From: Chryseobacterium paludis | GTDB taxonomy: Bacteria > Bacteroidota > Bacteroidia > Flavobacteriales > Weeksellaceae | Length of the DNA: 64,000 bases | Direction: 5' to 3' | Assembly (NCBI RefSeq): GCF_025403485.1 | Contig: NZ_CP099966.1 | Coordinates: forward strand, 1,116,001-1,180,000 | Part shown: in pieces, positions 61,189-64,000 of the stretch | Position numbering within the stretch: the stretch's first letter is position 1 | How the letters are laid out: the number at the start of each line of letters is the position of its first letter | The notes under the pieces: generated by a model | Told to the model about the DNA's origin: nothing | Seen by the model: only the letters and a program-made list of their open reading frames with translations | Databases searched by the model: none | Translations under genes and position numbers: made by a program

Positions 61189-61196
61189 TAATTTTG
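61189..61196 (+). promoter_or_regulatory. Putative -7 box of the esterase-MFS operon
   Basis: TAATTTTG matches TAnnTTTG, 87 bases upstream of the ATG at 61284. Confidence 0.4.
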
Positions 61197-61283
61197 TCCC
61201 TGCAAACTGAAAATATTCAGTAATGGGAACAATAGCGCTAAAGTTTCCTGCAATAAAATATTTAACATAAAATAAAAAGAAAA

Positions 61284-62229
61284 ATGCAATTAACATTACC
61301 GATAACTCAAATTTTAAATCATTTAGAAAAAATACAGCTATTCAATGCACTTAATCCATTAGAAGAAACCCGAAAATACCTTGATACCATGACGTTTCAA
61401 TTGAGTGAAAAAAAAGAGGCTGTAAAGATGATTGAGGAATTCAATATTACCCACGGAAAACATGAAATACCAACTAGAGTGTATCGTCCAAAAGGAAGGG
61501 AAAATCCAAGCTCTTCAGCCATCATCTATATACATGGAGGATGGTTTATTGCGGGGGGCTTTGAAACCCATGATGCTGTCGTTCGGAAATTAGCCAATAA
61601 AACTGGGTCAGTTGTCATTTTTATAGATTATAGATTGGCTCCGGAGCATCCTTTCCCTGCCGGACTCAATGATTGTACTCATGTGGTAAAATGGGTTGTT
61701 GATAATGCTGTATCTCTGGGGATAGACAGGCATCAGATTGGGATCATAGGTGACAGTGCAGGTGGAGCACTTGCTACCAGTGTTTCAACACAGCTAGGGG
61801 AACTGTTTAAGTTTCAGATCTTAATTTATCCTGCAGCTGATAATAAACTCAATACAAACTCCTGGTCAATCTATGAAAATGGACCTGTTTTAAACAAAAA
61901 AGGTGGAATTGAAGCCTGGAAACATTATTATCCTACGGGAGAAAACCAACCTGCTCCTTTAGCAGTTCCTATTACTAATTGAAGATTTTAAAAATACACC
62001 CCCTACTATGGTTATTTTAGCAGAGCATGATCCATTAAGAGATGAAGGAGAAGAACTGGCACAGCATATGAAAGATACAGGGATTCCTGTCCATATCAGC
62101 TTCTATAAAGATATGGTTCATGGCTTTATGCATATGGGAGAAATTCTAAATGAAGTTCAGAAAGCTGTAGATGAGATGGCGATTTTTGCCAGTCAGAATT
62201 TTGAAACCATCACAGAAAAGCAGGGATGA
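61284..62229 (+). pseudogene. HSL-family alpha/beta hydrolase broken by a one-base frameshift
   Basis: The first part (to 61982) encodes an esterase with oxyanion HGGWF (YIHGGWFIAGG), YRLAPEHPFPA and the nucleophile elbow GDSAGG. The second part (62008-62229), in the +1 frame, holds the catalytic Asp (AEHDPLRDEGEE) and His (VHGFMHMGE). Removing one T at 61979/61980 (ACTAATTGAAGAT) joins them as NEDFKNTPPTMVILAEHDP. The allele as read would not make active enzyme. It may be a true mutation or a sequencing error in a short T/A context. The last codons overlap the MFS gene. Confidence 0.85.
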
Positions 62230-63395
62230 AAAAGTATGCATATATTGGATGTCTGGGGTTTATTGCAGTCATTACGACCGAATTTGGAGTCATTGGAATC
62301 TTACCACAAATAGCAGACTATTACAAAATAAGCATAGATAAAGCAGGCTATTTACTAAGTGCTTTCGCTTTAATCATTGCTTTAACAGGACCTTTTATGA
62401 CCTTATTGACATCAGGATTTAACCGTAAAAGTGTAATGTTTACTGCGATATTTATATTTCTTATCACCGGAATTGTCTCTTATTTTTCTCCTCCATTTTG
62501 GCTTTTAATACTTGTAAGAATCTTACCTGCTTTCTTACAGCCTGTTTATATTGCAACAGCATTGTCTGTTGCGGTATCACAGGCTGATAAAAAATACAGT
62601 AATCAACTTATGGGTATTGTATTTAGTGGGGTAGCTATTGCAATGGTTACTACGGTTCCTTTTGCAACCTGGATTGCTAGTTTGTGGTCATGGGAATATT
62701 CATTTCTCATCCAGTCCATTGTAAGTTTAATTGCACTAATAGCCATTTATTGTGTATTGCCCTCTATGCCTGTAAAAGAAAAGAAAACATACGGAAGCCA
62801 GATTAAAATACTTACACAGCCTACTTTTATAATCAGCACAGCAATGAATTTTTTTATGATTACCGCTTGGTTTTCTACCTATAGTTATTTTGCAGATTAT
62901 CTGAATAAAGCTAAGGGGATGGATTCTACCATGGTGAGTTATATGCTTTTTTTATTTGGAATTATCGGGGTCATTGCCAATTGGATCGCGGGAAAAATGC
63001 TTAGCAAAAATATAACACTTACTACAGCTTTTTTTCTTTCAGGAACTATTATTATTATGCCTGTACTTCTATATTGGTCTGATGGAAGTATGATCATGAC
63101 TATTATTGCCATTGGAATTTGGGGGTTTCTGTATTCCCCGAGTTTTCTTAATGCGTCCACTTATATGATCTCTTCAGCACCGAATTCTTTGGAGTTTGCC
63201 AATAGTCTGGCTACTTCGTTTGGTAATTTGGGAGTAACTCTTGGAACAACACTCGGAGGCTGGATGATTATCCGTTATGACGTTCAGTATAATCCATGGA
63301 TCGGGCTTTTTTTTGGACTGCTAGCCTTACTGATGATAGGGTTAAGAAGCATGATAGAGAGAAAAAAGAAAATGGTGACAGCAAGAAACAGTTAA
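62226..63395 (+). CDS. MFS transporter (coupled to the frameshifted esterase)
   Basis: The 389-residue protein has 12 TM helices with AraJ/YdeA-like N-terminus (YIGCLGFIAVITTEFGVIGILPQIADYYKISIDKAGYLLSAFALIIALTGPFMTLLTSGFNRKSVMF). Starts at ATGA overlapping the hydrolase stop, so translation normally depends on ribosomes finishing the esterase. Because the frameshift ends translation 247 bases earlier, expression of this transporter may be reduced. Substrate unknown. Confidence 0.88.
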   Translation: MKKYAYIGCLGFIAVITTEFGVIGILPQIADYYKISIDKAGYLLSAFALIIALTGPFMTLLTSGFNRKSVMFTAIFIFLITGIVSYFSPPFWLLILVRILPAFLQPVYIATALSVAVSQADKKYSNQLMGIVFSGVAIAMVTTVPFATWIASLWSWEYSFLIQSIVSLIALIAIYCVLPSMPVKEKKTYGSQIKILTQPTFIISTAMNFFMITAWFSTYSYFADYLNKAKGMDSTMVSYMLFLFGIIGVIANWIAGKMLSKNITLTTAFFLSGTIIIMPVLLYWSDGSMIMTIIAIGIWGFLYSPSFLNASTYMISSAPNSLEFANSLATSFGNLGVTLGTTLGGWMIIRYDVQYNPWIGLFFGLLALLMIGLRSMIERKKKMVTARNS

Positions 63396-63420
63396 ATGTA
63401 ATAAATTTTGTTACATTAAA
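63392..63420. promoter_or_regulatory. Inverted repeat over the -33 element of the DsbA-like promoter
   Basis: TTAAATGTAA (63392-63401) and TTACATTAAA (63411-63420) match in 9 of 10 paired positions around a nine-base spacer that contains the -33 TTTG. Could be an operator, or a terminator of the MFS gene. T-run support is weak. Confidence 0.4.
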
Positions 63421-63437
63421 AATATTTGGTAACTTTG
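63407..63437 (+). promoter_or_regulatory. Full promoter of the DsbA/FrnE-like gene
   Basis: TTTG at 63407 and TAACTTTG at 63430 are separated by 19 bases, matching the Bacteroidota consensus TTTG-N19-TAnnTTTG. The best promoter in the window, 28 bases before the ATG. Confidence 0.7.
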
Positions 63438-63465
63438 CAGGATTAAATTTATCAAAAGAAATACA

Positions 63466-64000
63466 ATGAAAATAGAAATCTGGTCGGATGTTATGTGTCC
63501 GTTTTGCTATATAGGAAAGAATAATTTTGAACAGGCTTTAGAAAAGTTACCCTTTAAAGATCAGGTAGAAGTAGAGTGGAAGAGTTTTCAACTGGATCCG
63601 ACACTGAATCCATCAGAAACGAAAAACACCCTTACTTATTTTAGAGAAAAGAAAGGATTTCCTGAGGCTCAGGCTAGTCAAATGATCAGCCAGGTAGCAC
63701 AAATGGGTAAAGGTGCGGGAATTGATTTTAATTTTGAAAAAGCTTTAATCACCAATACTTTTTCTGCTCATAAACTTCTACACTTATCAAAAAAGTATCA
63801 TAAGTCTAATGAAATGGAAGAAGCATTATTTATTGCTCACTTTATTGACGGTAAGAATGTAGGTGATCCTGACACTTTAGTATCTATTGCAGACTCATTG
63901 GGTATTGACAGAGAGGAAGCAAAGCAGGCTGTAACTTCAGAGGAATTTACTCATGAAGTGAATGAAGATATTCAACAGGCAAGAAATAATGGAATTACAG
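63466..64000 (+). CDS. DsbA-family oxidoreductase (FrnE-like), C-terminus cut by window edge
   Basis: At least 178 residues are visible, with no stop before the edge. The N-terminus MKIEIWSDVMCPFCYIGKNNFEQAL carries the CPFC redox motif, and the helical insert (TLTYFREKKGFPEAQASQMISQVAQMGKGAGIDFNFEKALITNTFSAHKLLHLSKKY) is typical of FrnE/2-hydroxychromene-isomerase-like members. No signal peptide, so cytoplasmic. Role is disulphide or polyketide-type isomerase chemistry in the family. The promoter here is unusually complete. Confidence 0.9.
   Translation, partial: MKIEIWSDVMCPFCYIGKNNFEQALEKLPFKDQVEVEWKSFQLDPTLNPSETKNTLTYFREKKGFPEAQASQMISQVAQMGKGAGIDFNFEKALITNTFSAHKLLHLSKKYHKSNEMEEALFIAHFIDGKNVGDPDTLVSIADSLGIDREEAKQAVTSEEFTHEVNEDIQQARNNGIT

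Noticed and set aside
1..64000. Search for tRNA or rRNA genes, CRISPR arrays, insertion sequences or prophage
   Set aside because: No cloverleaf-like segment, repeat-spacer array, transposase, integrase or phage structural gene could be recognised.

Overview
The window looks like chromosome from a Flavobacteriia member of the Chryseobacterium type (Bacteroidota, Weeksellaceae-like). The DNA is AT-rich, the -7 promoter boxes match TAnnTTTG, and the gene set fits: SusC-like and OMP_b-brl_3 TonB-dependent receptors, a bacillithiol operon, a ligase-associated repair cluster, many AraC, Crp and MocR regulators, and secreted proteins with short signal peptides ending in AQ. The species assignment is inferred from gene content only. 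No tRNA, rRNA, CRISPR array, transposase or prophage was seen.

Layout. 1-6.7 kb: two tandem outer-membrane beta-barrel genes, aroB, a pseudouridine synthase with a long basic tail, a secreted amidase and pncA. 7-10.3 kb: a DEAD-box helicase, then a four-gene overlapping operon (bacillithiol transferase-like DinB protein, DUF1569 protein, YtxJ, Crp-like regulator). 10.3-16.3 kb: a MocR regulator divergent from an EamA exporter, a secreted PLC/GDPD-like plus alkaline phosphatase fusion, a second Crp-like regulator and a divergent CinA-C protein. 16.4-23 kb: an envelope island made of an OmpR-type response regulator, histidine kinase, four-repeat membrane protein, PepSY-like protein, TonB-dependent receptor and PAP2 phosphatase. 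Three of its intergenic regions carry the same 11-bp-period direct repeat. 23-28.4 kb: a MocR regulator divergent from a cupin/DHDPS-like/mini-thioredoxin cluster, a general stress flavin protein and a CPA1 antiporter. 28.4-34.4 kb: a membrane-anchored AraC regulator divergent from a TonB receptor plus secreted tyrosine-phosphatase-like enzyme, then another AraC regulator.

34.6-45.1 kb: a nitrilase-family amidase, a Crp regulator, an F420-reductase-like protein, a TetR-controlled operon of three small membrane or rhodanese proteins, an MFS exporter, a nucleosidase, two metallo-beta-lactamase-fold enzymes, a PPC/DUF296 protein with altered histidines, a stand-alone LuxR-type HTH and a GNAT enzyme. 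45.1-50.9 kb: the ligase-associated DNA repair cluster (PdeM, Lhr-like helicase, ATP-dependent ligase, SNM1-like exonuclease). 51-64 kb: accessory oxidoreductases (two SDRs, an aldo/keto reductase, a 3-hydroxyisobutyrate-dehydrogenase-like enzyme), AraC regulators, a CatA-like acetyltransferase, two MFS transporters, an HxlR regulator facing a frameshifted esterase gene, and the start of a DsbA/FrnE-like oxidoreductase.

The main regulatory observations are the shared direct repeat of the two-component island, paired TetR operators on both sides of tetR, a palindrome in the HxlR-esterase promoter, and a PhoP/PhoB-like direct repeat upstream of the alkaline phosphatase fusion. Two intergenic elements are built the same way: short tandem units arranged as inverted arms. 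All functions come from reading motifs. No database search was run.
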